A DNA stretch of 64,000 nucleotides from Actinocatenispora sera (GCF_018324685.1 NZ_AP023354.1:3286001-3350000); one strand, 5' to 3'; shown: positions 23,336-32,712, numbered from the stretch's first letter. Numbers and translations are program-made. Notes: a model not told the origin generated them from the letters alone.

Positions 23336-24373
23336 CTACTCGGGCGCACCATCCTCCTGGGCGAGGAAGCGGCGCGGGTCCAGCCCGAGCGACAGCCCGG
23401 CCCGCTCCATCTCGGTGACCATCCGGCGGCGCAGCTCGCGGCCGACCTTCCACTGCGAGTCCGAGGCGGTCTTCGCGGTCACCCGCAGCAGCGCACCCTC
23501 CGGGGTCAGCTGCTGCACGCCCAGCACCTCGGGCTTGTCGATGAAGTCGGCCGCCCAGTCCTCGTCGTCGCCGAGCGAGTCGGCCGCCCGCTGCAGGGCG
23601 TCGGTGGCCTCGCCCACCGGCGCGCCGAAGCCGACCGGTACGTCGATGATCACCATCGCCCAGCTCTGGCTGTAGTTGCCGATCCGGGCCACCTCGCCGT
23701 TGCGGATGTACCACAACACGCCGGCACCGTCGCGCACCGTGGTGATGCGCAGGCCGACCGCCTCCACGGTGCCGGTCACCTCACCGACGTTGATCAGGTC
23801 GCCCACCCCGTACTGGTCCTCCAGCAGCATGAACATGCCCGAGATGACGTCCTTGACCAGTGACTGTGCACCGAAGCCGAGTGCCACACCGGCGATGCCG
23901 GCGCTGGCCAGCAGCGGCGCGAGGTCCATCCCCAGCTCGCTGAGGATCATCATCACCGCGATCGAGAACACCACGATCGAGGTGACGTTGCGCAGTACCG
24001 AGCCGATCGTCGCGGAACGCTGCCGGCGCCGCTCGGACAGCACGCCGTTCTCCCGCAACGACGCGTCCACCCGTTCCTTGAGCGGCCGCAGTACCGCCGG
24101 GGTGCCGCCGTTGCCCCTGGGCCGGGTGAACCGGCGGATCATCCGGTGCAGGATCCAGCGCGCCAGCAGCGCCACGACCAGGATCAGGATGATCCGGAAC
24201 GGCTTGACCAGCAGCCACTCGCTGCTCGCCGCGAGCCAGCCGAAGCGCGGGTTCTGGCCGGTCCAGTTCCAGACCGTCTGGCAGAACGAGTCCGGGTCGG
24301 TGGCGCACTCGGGCTTGCCGGCCAGCTTCAGGGCGTGTGGCATGGCGGAAACCAGCGCTTCCGCGGACAACAT
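23336..24373 (-). CDS. Small-conductance mechanosensitive channel (MscS family)
   Basis: A 345-residue channel releasing solutes under low-osmolarity stress. After an extracellular segment with two cysteines come helices near residues 57-76 and 132-150, then the pore helix LLASAGIAGVALGFGAQSLVKDVISGMFMLLEDQYGVGDLI, the MscS signature, followed by the beta domain (TGTVEAVGLRITTVRDGAGVLWYIRNGEV) and the C-terminal alpha/beta domain. ATG chosen since AGGTG precedes it; a GTG two codons earlier is possible. It is divergent from the HNH gene. Confidence 0.92.
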   Translation of the reverse strand: MLSAEALVSAMPHALKLAGKPECATDPDSFCQTVWNWTGQNPRFGWLAASSEWLLVKPFRIILILVVALLARWILHRMIRRFTRPRGNGGTPAVLRPLKERVDASLRENGVLSERRRQRSATIGSVLRNVTSIVVFSIAVMMILSELGMDLAPLLASAGIAGVALGFGAQSLVKDVISGMFMLLEDQYGVGDLINVGEVTGTVEAVGLRITTVRDGAGVLWYIRNGEVARIGNYSQSWAMVIIDVPVGFGAPVGEATDALQRAADSLGDDEDWAADFIDKPEVLGVQQLTPEGALLRVTAKTASDSQWKVGRELRRRMVTEMERAGLSLGLDPRRFLAQEDGAPE

Positions 24374-24583
24374 GGGCACCTGACCTCGTGGTAGCGAATC
24401 GTCTCGGCGCGCCGCGGTACGACCGCGCCGCGCCGACGGTACGTGACCGACCGGGCCCGCTGCACACCACCTCCGGGCCCGCCGTTCGGTGCTACCGGGG
24501 ATCGGCCGCTTGGTTTGTCACCGGATTAGTACGTGCATCCGGCGCCCCGGTCGGGGAGGATGGGCGCGGACGGAGGTGGGGCG

Positions 24584-25144
24584 ATGTCCGGGTTACGGCC
24601 CTCCACCAGCTACGGGGCGTTGGTGCTCAACGCGACGTACGAGCCGATGTGCGTCGTGTCGGTGCGCCGGGCCGCCGTGCTGGTGCTTGCCGCCAAGGCG
24701 ATCGCGGTCAGCGACGGCGACGGTTTCCTGCACAGCGCCAGACGCGTCCTGCCGACCCCGTGTGTGGTCCGCCTCACCCGGTACGTGCGGGTGCCCTACC
24801 GCGCGCACATCGGCATGACCCGGCGCGCGATCTTCGCCCGGGACCGCTGGGTCTGCGCGTACTGCGACGGCCCGGCCGAGACGATCGACCACGTGCTGCC
24901 CCGCAGCCGCGGCGGGCCGCACGCCTGGGAGAACGTGGTCGCGGCCTGTGCCCGGTGCAACCACCGCAAGGGCGACCGCACCCCGGCCGAGATGGGCTGG
25001 CGGCTGCGCTCGGCGCCGGTGGCGCCGAGCGGGCCGGCCTGGCGGGTACTCGGTCACCGCACCCCGGACCCGCGCTGGGCCTCCTGGCTCGGCCTGCCGC
25101 CGCAGCGCACCGACCCGCTCGGCCTGGGCGAGGCCACCGCCTGA
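24584..25144 (+). CDS. HNH endonuclease family protein
   Basis: A 186-residue protein. The N-terminal half (LVLNATYEPMCVVSVRRAAVLVLAAKA then YVRVPYRA) is the typical actinobacterial lead-in of this housekeeping-like HNH family. The nuclease domain has CAYC, IDHVLPRSRGGPHAWENVVAACARCNHRKGDR: two CxxC pairs for a structural zinc and the His-Asn-His metal centre (DH, N, H). Its cellular role is unknown although it is widely conserved near glbO; from memory Rv2469c is the mycobacterial counterpart. The ATG follows GGAGGTGGGGCG; an ATG eight codons earlier is possible. Confidence 0.88.
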   Translation: MSGLRPSTSYGALVLNATYEPMCVVSVRRAAVLVLAAKAIAVSDGDGFLHSARRVLPTPCVVRLTRYVRVPYRAHIGMTRRAIFARDRWVCAYCDGPAETIDHVLPRSRGGPHAWENVVAACARCNHRKGDRTPAEMGWRLRSAPVAPSGPAWRVLGHRTPDPRWASWLGLPPQRTDPLGLGEATA

Positions 25145-25318
25145 CCGTCGGCGCCACCCGCGATCGCGCGGGCGCCACCGGCTCGGCTCACCTGGCCGGG
25201 CGGGCAAGGGACGGCGCCGCCGGGGTGCAGCCCCACCTTCGCCGAACTGTCGACGGGCTGCGGGTCCAGATCTCGGTGGGCCGGCGGGGCGCCGAGATCG
25301 CCGGTCGGTCACGGCACG

Positions 25319-25330
25319 TAGGTTTCGGGC
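25319..25330 (+). promoter_or_regulatory. Leaderless-type -10 box for the EamA gene
   Basis: TAGGTT (25319-25324) with a 6-base spacer before the GTG at 25331, and no ribosome site. Confidence 0.55.
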
Positions 25331-26185
25331 GTGGGTATCGTCCTCGCGCTCTGCGCCGCTGCCTGTTACGGCTGTTCGGACTTCCTCGGTGGGCTGCTGT
25401 CCCGGCGGTCCAGCCCGTACGCGGTGGCGGTCGTGGCGCAGTGCGCCGCGTTCCTGGTCGTGGCGCTCGTCGCCGCGGTCGCCGGGAACGGCATGCCGGC
25501 CGCGGCGGCGCTCGGCTGGGGTGCGCTGTCCGGCATCGGCAACGGGCTCGGCACCGTGTTCCTCTACCGCGGCCTCGGCTCGGCGCGGATGAGCGTGGTG
25601 GCGCCGCTGTCCGCGGTCGGCTCCGCCGGGCTGCCGGTGCTGGCGGGCGTCGCCCAGGGGGACCGGCCGGCGCCGCTGGCGATCGCCGGTATCGTCCTCG
25701 CGCTCCCGGCGGTCGCGCTCATCTCCCGCGGCGCCGACGAACCCGCCGGGCCGGAGGCGGGCTCGACCGCGCGGCGGCGGTCCGGGGTACTCGACGGGCT
25801 GCTGGCCGGTGCCGGGTTCGCGCTGCTGTTCGTCGCGCTCGACCGGGTACCGCACGACGCCGGGCTGTGGCCACTCGCCGGCGGCCAGGCGGTCGCGACG
25901 GTCAGCATCCTGATCGCCGGGCTGGCCGTGGGGGCCGGCCTGCGGTTGCCGGCCCGCCGGCTCGCGCCGGGCGCCAGCGTCGGGCTCCTCGGCGGCGCGG
26001 CCACCGTGCTGTTCGTGTTCGCCACCCACCGGGCGCTGCTGTCCATCGCGGCCGTGGTCACCTCGCTGTACCCGGCGCTGACGGTGCTTGCGGCGATGCT
26101 CGTGTTGCGGGAGCGGATCGCCCGGGGGCAGGCGGTCGGCCTGGCCGCCGCGGCCGCCGCCGTCGTGCTCATCGCGCTGGGCTGA
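25331..26185 (+). CDS. EamA/DMT superfamily transporter
   Basis: A 284-residue membrane protein with ten predicted helices in two homologous halves of five, the drug/metabolite transporter plan. The first half starts GIVLALCAAACYGCSDFLGGLL and includes YRGLGSARMSVVAPLSAVGSAGLPVL; the second half has VTSLYPALTVLAAMLVLRERIARGQAVGL, the EamA signature. Such proteins export amino acids, purines or small metabolites. The GTG start follows a leaderless-type promoter. A perfect 15-base-pair hairpin terminates it 61 bases downstream. Confidence 0.87.
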   Translation: MGIVLALCAAACYGCSDFLGGLLSRRSSPYAVAVVAQCAAFLVVALVAAVAGNGMPAAAALGWGALSGIGNGLGTVFLYRGLGSARMSVVAPLSAVGSAGLPVLAGVAQGDRPAPLAIAGIVLALPAVALISRGADEPAGPEAGSTARRRSGVLDGLLAGAGFALLFVALDRVPHDAGLWPLAGGQAVATVSILIAGLAVGAGLRLPARRLAPGASVGLLGGAATVLFVFATHRALLSIAAVVTSLYPALTVLAAMLVLRERIARGQAVGLAAAAAAVVLIALG

Positions 26186-26200
26186 CACACCGCCCGCCGG

Positions 26201-26243
26201 TACGCCCGTCGCACCACACCGGCAGCCGTACGCCCGTCGCACC
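26201..26243. repeat. Two copies of TACGCCCGTCGCACC
   Basis: Identical 15-base copies at 26201-26215 and 26229-26243, period 28, between the EamA stop and the bidirectional hairpin. Confidence 0.6.
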
Positions 26244-26246
26244 GGA

Positions 26247-26280
26247 CCGGCCGCCGGAACGCTCTCGTTCCGGCGGCCGG
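26247..26280. terminator. Bidirectional hairpin between EamA and peptidase genes
   Basis: A perfect 15-base stem (26247-26261 with 26266-26280) around CTCT, between two convergent genes and 20 bases from the peptidase stop. No T-run. Confidence 0.8.
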
Positions 26281-26299
26281 CGGACACCGCCCGTACGGG

Positions 26300-27499
26300 T
26301 CAGAAGGCGGCGATGCCGTTCGGGGTGCCGTTGCCGGTCAGCCCGTCGTAGCCGGGCAGGGCGGTGCACAGGTAGTCGCCGCCGCAGTCGACCCCCTCGG
26401 CCGCGCCGGTGACGATGTCGTGCAGTTGCTCGCCGTGCGCGTAGAAGTACGACGCGTCCGGGTACCGGTCCGGATTGCCGGCCAGCGCGATGATCCCGGC
26501 GACGATCGGGGACGACGCGCTGGTACCGCCGGCCACGATCCAGCCGGTCTCCTGCTCGGTCTCGTACACCGCCACCCCGGTGTTGGGGTCCGCGACCGCC
26601 GCGATGTCGGCGATCATCCGGTTGGGGCAGTTCGGATCGTGCTGCCAGGCCGGTTTGGCGAGGTAGGCCGAGCAGCCGGTGCCCGACCCGCTCCACGCGC
26701 TCTCGGCCCAGCCCCGGGCGCTGCCGTCCCGGTGCAGGCTGGTACCGCCGACCGCGATCACGCTCGGGTACTCGGCCGGCGCGGTCGGGTTGCCGTAGCC
26801 CGAGTCCCCGGAGGACGCGACGACCGCGACACCGGGATGGCGGTAGCTGGCCGCGTACTGGTCGACGCCGTGGCCGTCACCGCCGCCGTAGCTGTTGGAG
26901 ATCTCGGTGGCGCCGAGTGCCGCCGCGGTGTCCACCGCGGTGGACAGCGAGCCGGCATCGGGGTAATCGGCCTCCACCAGCAGGATGTGGCAGTCGGGGC
27001 AGACCGCGGACACCATGTCCAGGTCGAGCGCGATCTCGACCGACCAGCCTGCGTCCTCCGGCAGCGGGCTCGCCTGGCCGTCCTGGTTGACCTTCCGGAA
27101 GCAGCCGTTGGCCGTGGTGCAGGCGGGCAGCCCGTACGTGTCGCGGTAGACGGCGAGGTCGGCCTCGGCGTTCGCCGCGTCACCCGCGTCCACGATCGCG
27201 ACCGTCTGGTCCGCCCCGCCGGTGGTCGGCAGATCGTAGGCGGACCGCAGGTCGGCCGGGCCGTACCCGGCGGGCAGCGCGGTACCGCTCGCCGGGCCGC
27301 GGACGCCATGCCCGCCGCGCAGGTCGGACCGTACCTTCGCCAGGCAGCGGAGCTGGCCGGGCCGGGCGGTCGGGCAGACGTCGCGGACCGAGCCGGCGCC
27401 GCCGGCCGCGGCCGCGGGCCCGGTGCCGGCGGCGACACCGGCCACCGCGGCGATCAGCGCCGCCACCAGTGCGGTACGGCGGATGGGGGAACGTCGCAT
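26300..27499 (-). CDS. Secreted sedolisin-type (S53) serine peptidase without propeptide
   Basis: A 399-residue exported peptidase. Signal peptide at about residues 1-32 (ALVAALIAAVAGVAAGTGPAAAA). The sedolisin catalytic set is intact: ExxxD as E155 and D159 in VEIALDLDM, oxyanion Asp D232 in ASSGDSGYG, nucleophile about S327 in GGTSASSP, and a C-terminal calcium-site-like DIVTG with GYDGLTGNGTP. The usual 170-200-residue pro-domain is missing; only about 45 residues separate signal and catalytic domain. It starts 20 bases after the stop of the upstream secreted gene, so the two form an operon. ATG follows GGAGGTGATCAGG. Confidence 0.87.
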   Translation of the reverse strand: MRRSPIRRTALVAALIAAVAGVAAGTGPAAAAGGAGSVRDVCPTARPGQLRCLAKVRSDLRGGHGVRGPASGTALPAGYGPADLRSAYDLPTTGGADQTVAIVDAGDAANAEADLAVYRDTYGLPACTTANGCFRKVNQDGQASPLPEDAGWSVEIALDLDMVSAVCPDCHILLVEADYPDAGSLSTAVDTAAALGATEISNSYGGGDGHGVDQYAASYRHPGVAVVASSGDSGYGNPTAPAEYPSVIAVGGTSLHRDGSARGWAESAWSGSGTGCSAYLAKPAWQHDPNCPNRMIADIAAVADPNTGVAVYETEQETGWIVAGGTSASSPIVAGIIALAGNPDRYPDASYFYAHGEQLHDIVTGAAEGVDCGGDYLCTALPGYDGLTGNGTPNGIAAF

Positions 27500-27519
27500 C
27501 CTGATCACCTCCACGGGGT

Positions 27520-29784
27520 TCACTGGGCCGCCGCGAGCTGGTACGCGGCAGTGATGGTCTGCTCGATCGCGTCACCGTTCGCGTCGGTGGCGCGGACCCG
27601 CAGCATCGGCGCGGTGCCGGCGGCGCTGGCCGGATTGCGCCAGGTCACCGCGTAGGTGCCGGCCGCGCCGAGGACGTGCGCGGGGCGCCAGGTGTCGCCG
27701 TGGTCGAAGGAGACGGACACCTTCGCCGAGGCGATCGGCGAGGAGGATCCGGCCCCGTCGTAGCTGACGTGTCCGACCCGCAGTCCCATCGCCTGGATCG
27801 CGGCGGAACTGGTGTTTTGCCGGTCGACCGCCAGCCGGTAGTTCAGGGTCAGGACCGGCAGCACCTGGCAGGGTGTGTCGCCGTCCTGAATGGCGCAGTA
27901 GTCCCCCGCCGGCAGCGGACTCCCGGTCGTGCCGGGCGAGTACTTGACGGTCACCTCGGTGTGGGTCTTCGTCCACAGGGTGGCCCCGCTGTCGGCGGGC
28001 ATGGTGGTGTCGAGCACGCCGCGGTAGGTGGCGTCGCTGTCCGGGACACCGGTGACCGTCGCGCCCAACGCGCGGTCCTGGTCGGCGATCAGGGTCCCGT
28101 TGCGGTACAGGATGAAGTGGGCCTGGGCCGGGTACAGGGCGGAGCCGCTGGTGTGGTCCGGCACGGCGTCGTGCTGCATCGGCATGCCGAGCGAGAGCGC
28201 ATCGCCGGCGCTGCACGAGTAGCAGACGTGCCGGGCGCCGGTGAACTGGCCGAGGCCGGGAACGATCGGACCGCGTCCCCACTCGATCGAGTACTCGTGA
28301 CCGGCCAGGTAGGTGTGCCCGTCACCGGCGAGGTCGGCGGTCGCCGTGGCCACCGCGTTACCCCACTGCCCGCTGTCGGCGGTGCCGACGTACATGGTCA
28401 CGTCCGCAGGCAGCTGCTGGGCCGGGATCGGGCTCGCCATCGCCGGAACACCCCACTGCGGCGCGATCTGCGGGTCGGTCGGTCCGCCGAGCAGCGTCGT
28501 GTACCGGCCGTCGTCGCCGGGGTCGTGGTACAGGTGATGATGCACGGTGGCCAGTTGATCCGACCGCACCCGGTAGCTCTGATCGGCCGCGACGCCGTCG
28601 TCCGAAGCGAACGCGACGTCGTAGCGGTAGCTCTGGTCGGCCGGCGCGCCGATCCAGTGCACCAGGTAGTGCAGCCGGCCGGTGGTCGCCGCCGGCTGCG
28701 GGTTGACGTAGATGGGCGCGTCGCCCGACTGGTTGTTCTCGAAGCCGAAGCTGGCGCCGGTCGCGTCGAAGCGGTAGTACGTGGTCACCAGCACGTCCTG
28801 GACGGCCGGTTTCGGTGTGCTCACCGTGACCGGTGACGTCGCGGTGCGCAGGTCCAGGGTGACCTGGCTGGGCGCGGTCGAGGCGGCGACGGTGAAGTCG
28901 TCGACCACCACGGTCAGGTTCTTGCTCTGGTCGCCCTGCTCGTCGAAGGAGTCACCGAAGGTCTGCGCGGTGTAGTGCCCGGCGGGCACCATCACCCGCT
29001 CCGAGGATCCCTGCAGCTCCACGACCGGATCCGCACGGGCGGCCGAGTCCGTGTTGGTGATGAACACCGGCAGGTAGTCCGGCGTGTTCCCGTCCGCGTC
29101 GATCCCGTTGACCTGCAACGTGTACAGCGGGTAGTGCGGCGTCACGGTCTTCGCGGTGACGCTGGCCGCGTCCAGGCTCATCCGGGTCATGCCGGCGAAC
29201 AGCGGCGTGCTGCCCGGGGCACGACCGGCGGCGACGTCGGCGCCGATCCGGTGGCGGGCCGCCGTGGCGAGTGCGCTCGCGGACTTCGCGGTCAGGTACC
29301 CGCGGGCGGTGGTACCGCGCACCGCGGTCAGCGTGACCCCGGCCGGCGCCGTGGGAGTCACCCCGTCGGCGAACGACAGCCGGACCGGGATCCGCGCCCC
29401 GTCGTCGATGCCGCGCGCGGCCATCGTGGTCACGTCGAACAGCGACAGGTCCAGCTGCCGCCCCAGGTAGGGGGTGGCGACCGCCGGAATGACGTAGTGG
29501 TCGCCGGCGGCGGTCTGCACCGAGTGCACGCCGCCGTGCCGGCTGGGCTCGACCGTGTACGTCGGCTTGCCGGTGCCCGCGCCACTGACCGTGACGTGGT
29601 CACCGGTCGGCAGCGTCACCGTCGTGGTGTCGGTGGCGGGCAGCGGCGTCGCCGTCGGCGTCGTCGGTGCCGCGCCGGCCGGCGCGGACAGCCCGAGCAA
29701 CGCGGCCACCGCACCGCCGGCCCACAGCGCCCACCAGCGCCGCGGCAGCCCTGGAACCGTCCTTCTTTCCGGATCTCGTCGCAT
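27520..29784 (-). CDS. Large secreted protein resembling a subtilase without its catalytic domain
   Basis: A 754-residue exported protein. After a signal peptide (WWALWAGGAVAALLGLSAPAGAA) comes TVTLPTGDHVTVSG, VHSVQTAAGDHYVIPAVA, LDLSLFDVTTMAARG and IPVRLSFADG, wording typical of the N-terminal prodomain of large actinobacterial S8 peptidases, ending near residue 185 with RGYLTAKSASALATAARH. Those enzymes then have DTG, HGTH and GTSMA motifs; none is here. Instead it continues into beta-rich sequence like their C-terminal half (YTLQVNGIDADGNTPDYLPVF; PAGHYTAQTFGD). ATG follows AAGGGG. It is the first gene of an operon with the S53 peptidase and may chaperone or target it. The family parallel is from memory. 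Confidence 0.6.
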   Translation of the reverse strand: MRRDPERRTVPGLPRRWWALWAGGAVAALLGLSAPAGAAPTTPTATPLPATDTTTVTLPTGDHVTVSGAGTGKPTYTVEPSRHGGVHSVQTAAGDHYVIPAVATPYLGRQLDLSLFDVTTMAARGIDDGARIPVRLSFADGVTPTAPAGVTLTAVRGTTARGYLTAKSASALATAARHRIGADVAAGRAPGSTPLFAGMTRMSLDAASVTAKTVTPHYPLYTLQVNGIDADGNTPDYLPVFITNTDSAARADPVVELQGSSERVMVPAGHYTAQTFGDSFDEQGDQSKNLTVVVDDFTVAASTAPSQVTLDLRTATSPVTVSTPKPAVQDVLVTTYYRFDATGASFGFENNQSGDAPIYVNPQPAATTGRLHYLVHWIGAPADQSYRYDVAFASDDGVAADQSYRVRSDQLATVHHHLYHDPGDDGRYTTLLGGPTDPQIAPQWGVPAMASPIPAQQLPADVTMYVGTADSGQWGNAVATATADLAGDGHTYLAGHEYSIEWGRGPIVPGLGQFTGARHVCYSCSAGDALSLGMPMQHDAVPDHTSGSALYPAQAHFILYRNGTLIADQDRALGATVTGVPDSDATYRGVLDTTMPADSGATLWTKTHTEVTVKYSPGTTGSPLPAGDYCAIQDGDTPCQVLPVLTLNYRLAVDRQNTSSAAIQAMGLRVGHVSYDGAGSSSPIASAKVSVSFDHGDTWRPAHVLGAAGTYAVTWRNPASAAGTAPMLRVRATDANGDAIEQTITAAYQLAAAQ

Positions 29785-29937
29785 GGACGTGCCCCTTCGG
29801 TAGGGAGTACTTCCTCCCACCGGTTGTCCGATGGGTGCGGAAGTGTTCACGTCCCTTCAATGCCGTCCCGTTGCGGAAGGGTTCACTCCGGCCGGAATCC
29901 TCGCGCTGCGTCGCTGATGTGGACCTGACGGTGACGG

Positions 29938-31200
29938 TCAGGTGACCCGGCGCCGTGTCACCGGGTACGACCGGTAACTGCCGCTCGCGAGGATCTCGCG
30001 TAGCCGGTGGAACGCCTCGTACACATCGACGAACCGGGTGTACAGCGGGGCGAGGCCGATGCGCAGCCGGTCCGGGGTGCGGAAGTCCGGGAGCACGCCG
30101 GCGTCCTGCCAGGCCTGGCACAGCTGCCAGGCGTTCGGGTGGTACAGCGTGACGTGCGCGCCGCGCCGCTGCGGATCCCGCGGGCTCGCCAGCCGGCAGC
30201 CGTGCTCGGCCAGCCACGCGTCGTGCAACTCCACCGCGTACGAGGTCAGCGCCATCCCCTTGGCGCGCACCGGTTCGATGCCGACCTCGGCCGCGATCCG
30301 AGCGCCGGCCCGCGCCCCGTACGCGGACAGCACCGGCGGGGTGCCGACCAGGAACCGGTCGATGCCGTCCGCGGGGGCGTAGCGGGAGTCCATCTCGAAC
30401 TGGTCCGCCTGGCCGAACCAGCCGGTGATCGGCTGCCGCAGCTGCGCCTGCAACTCGCGCCGCACGTACAGGAACGCCGGCGAGCCGGGGCCGCCGTTGA
30501 GGTACTTGTACGTGCAGCCGACCGCGAGATCGACCTCGGCGGCGCGCAGCGGCACCGGTACCGAGCCGGCCGAGTGGCACAGGTCCCACAGCACCAGCGC
30601 GCCGACCTCGTGTGCGGCGGCCGTGATCGCGGGCAGATCGGCGATGGCGCCGGACCGGTACGCCACGTGCGACAGCAGCACCAGGGCCACGTCGTCGTCC
30701 AGCGCGGCGAGTACCTGCTCGGTGTCCAGTCCGGCGTCGAGGTCGGCGGTGACCGGCCGCAGCGTCAGCCCGCGTTCGGCCGCGAGCGACTGCAGCAGGT
30801 ACTGATCGGTGGGGAAGTTGTCCTGGTCGACCACGACGACGTGCCGGTCCGGCCGCGCCGACAGCGCGGCCGCGGCCAGCTTGTACAGGTTGACGCTGGT
30901 CGAGTCGCTGAGTACCAGTTCGCCCGGCTCGGCGTCCAGCACCGGCCCGGCAAGCAGGTCACCGACCTCGCGGCCGAGCTCGATCCAGTGCGACCAGCCA
31001 CGGATCAGCTCGCCGCCCCACTCGCCCCGGACCGCCGTCGCGAACTCGTCGACCGCCGCCACCGGCAGCCGGCCGAGCGAGTTGCCGTCCAGGTAGATCG
31101 GCCCGTCCGGCTCGATCACGAACCGCTCCCGCCAGCCCGCCAACGGATCCGCGGTATCGCGCCGCTGCGCGTCCGCCACCCCGAACCCCGCACTCTGCAT
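29938..31200 (-). CDS. kynU: Kynureninase
   Basis: A 420-residue PLP enzyme cleaving kynurenine to anthranilate and alanine. Motifs: YLDGNSLGRLP near the start, LSDSTSVNLYKL, VVVDQDNFPTDQYL, LSHVAYRSG, WDLCHSAGSVP, the PLP lysine in GCTYKYLNGGPGSPAF (about K225) and PITGWFGQ. All regions known for KynU are present. ATG at 31200 gives the normal start; the frame stays open far upstream as an artefact. It is divergent from an amidase gene across 75 bases. No tryptophan dioxygenase or kynurenine formamidase gene is adjacent, though the amidase may be functionally linked. Confidence 0.94.
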   Translation of the reverse strand: MQSAGFGVADAQRRDTADPLAGWRERFVIEPDGPIYLDGNSLGRLPVAAVDEFATAVRGEWGGELIRGWSHWIELGREVGDLLAGPVLDAEPGELVLSDSTSVNLYKLAAAALSARPDRHVVVVDQDNFPTDQYLLQSLAAERGLTLRPVTADLDAGLDTEQVLAALDDDVALVLLSHVAYRSGAIADLPAITAAAHEVGALVLWDLCHSAGSVPVPLRAAEVDLAVGCTYKYLNGGPGSPAFLYVRRELQAQLRQPITGWFGQADQFEMDSRYAPADGIDRFLVGTPPVLSAYGARAGARIAAEVGIEPVRAKGMALTSYAVELHDAWLAEHGCRLASPRDPQRRGAHVTLYHPNAWQLCQAWQDAGVLPDFRTPDRLRIGLAPLYTRFVDVYEAFHRLREILASGSYRSYPVTRRRVT

Positions 31201-31263
31201 GCCGCCATCCTCGCAGTCCGGCGCCCCCCTCACCAGGCGGTGAGGGGGCCGGGGCCGGGGAAC

Positions 31264-31275
31264 TACCGTGGCGGA
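31264..31275 (+). promoter_or_regulatory. Leaderless-type -10 box for the amidase
   Basis: TACCGT (31264-31269) with a 6-base spacer before the GTG at 31276; no ribosome site. Confidence 0.55.
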
Positions 31276-32712
31276 GTGACCCCACTGCACGAGCTGACCG
31301 CGCTGCAACAGGCCGCGGCGATCCGGTCCGGCGAGCTGTCGCCGGTGGAGCTGGTCGAGCACTACCTGGCCCGGATCGCGGCGTTCGACTCCCGGCTCGG
31401 TGCGTTCGTCACGGTCACCGACCAGGCGGCCCGGGACGCGGCGAAGCGCGCCGAGGTGGCGGTCACGATGGCCGAGCCGTTGCCGGCGCTGCACGGGGTG
31501 CCCACCGCGATCAAGGACCTGGCGGCGACCGCCGGCGTGCCCACCTCGTACGGCTGCGTCGCGCTCGCGCAGCACGTACCGGACGCCGACGCGCCGGTGG
31601 TCACCGCGCTGAGCTCGGCCGGCACCATCAGCCTCGGCAAGACCGCGACCAGCGAGTTCGGTACCACGCTGTACACCGAGGCGACCGGCTTCGTGCCGAC
31701 CGCGAACCCGTGGCGGCGGGGTGCGAGCCCGGGTGGCTCGTCCGGTGGTGCCGCCGCCGCGGTGGCGGCCGGGCTGGTACCGGTGGCGCACGGCAGCGAC
31801 GGGGGCGGCTCGCTGCGGGTGCCGGCGGCGCTGTGCGGGCTCATCGGGTACAAGCCGAGCCGCGGGCTGATCCCCGGCGCCGGCGGGTTCGGCCTGGCCA
31901 GCCAGGGGCCGATCGCGCGCACCGTGCCGGACGCGGCGGCGCTGCTCGACGCGATGGCGGTGGCGGCGCCGGGGGAGCCGTACCTGCCACCCCCGCCACC
32001 CGAGGGCGGGTACCGGGCGGCGGCGACCCGGGCGACCGGGCCGTTGCGGATCGCCGCGTACCTGGATCCGCCGCTGTTCGACACGACGGTGCACCCGGAC
32101 TGCGTCGCCGCCTATCGCCGGGCCGCGGAGCTGCTCACCGGCCTCGGGCACGACGTCGTCGAGGTACCCGGGCCGTACGACCCGGCGATGCTCGCCGACT
32201 TCCGGGTGGTGGCGTGCCTGCTCGGCCGGCCCGACGCGGTCGGCAAGATGGCCCGGTGGATGGCCGGCGAGGCGAGGCGGCACTCGGCCGCCGACCTGCT
32301 CGCCGCGCACGGCCGGCTGCTCGCCGCGATCCGGGCCGGATCGGCGGAGCTGGCCGGATACGACCTGGTGCTCACCCCGACGTTGGCCCGGCCGGGTGTC
32401 GGCATCGGGCATTTCAACCAGATGAGTCCGGAGGAGGATTTCGACGCGCAGACCGCGCTGTCGCCGTACTGCTCCGTGCACAACCTGTCCGGGGCGCCGG
32501 CGGTGAGCGTGCCGATCGGCGCGGATCGCACCGGCCTGCCGGTCGGGGTGCAGCTGTCCGCGCCGCTGGGCGGCGACGCGCGGCTTCTTGCGGCGGCTTC
32601 CGCCCTGCACGACGCGTCAGGGTGGAAAGAGCGGCACCCGCCCATCTGGACCAAGCTACCCTCGGCTACGGTGAATCTCGGTCCACGTTCGTTGGGCACC
32701 GAGCCCCGCTGA
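31276..32712 (+). CDS. Amidase signature family hydrolase
   Basis: A 478-residue amidase. The Ser-cisSer-Lys triad is visible: Lys in PTAIKDLAATAG (about K81), cis-Ser and nucleophile in GASPGGSSGGAAAAVAAG (about S155-S160 region) with GSDGGGSLRVPAALCG just after. Members cleave aryl or aliphatic amides, nitriles' amides or act as GatA. It is not GatA: no gatB or gatC is near. Divergent from kynU, so action on an aromatic amide such as formylkynurenine is a guess only. The GTG is chosen on the -10 box and on the usual LHELTALQQAAAIRSGELSPVEL start. Confidence 0.9.
   Translation: MTPLHELTALQQAAAIRSGELSPVELVEHYLARIAAFDSRLGAFVTVTDQAARDAAKRAEVAVTMAEPLPALHGVPTAIKDLAATAGVPTSYGCVALAQHVPDADAPVVTALSSAGTISLGKTATSEFGTTLYTEATGFVPTANPWRRGASPGGSSGGAAAAVAAGLVPVAHGSDGGGSLRVPAALCGLIGYKPSRGLIPGAGGFGLASQGPIARTVPDAAALLDAMAVAAPGEPYLPPPPPEGGYRAAATRATGPLRIAAYLDPPLFDTTVHPDCVAAYRRAAELLTGLGHDVVEVPGPYDPAMLADFRVVACLLGRPDAVGKMARWMAGEARRHSAADLLAAHGRLLAAIRAGSAELAGYDLVLTPTLARPGVGIGHFNQMSPEEDFDAQTALSPYCSVHNLSGAPAVSVPIGADRTGLPVGVQLSAPLGGDARLLAAASALHDASGWKERHPPIWTKLPSATVNLGPRSLGTEPR

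Noticed and set aside
24530-24583. Start of the HNH protein at 24533 or 24560
   Set aside because: The ATG at 24584 has the better GGAGGTGGGG site and gives the usual N-terminus; 24560 remains possible.
31201-32610. N-terminal extension of kynureninase to 890 residues
   Set aside because: The added part is the complement of the amidase gene and has no family features; the ATG at 31200 gives the normal KynU start.
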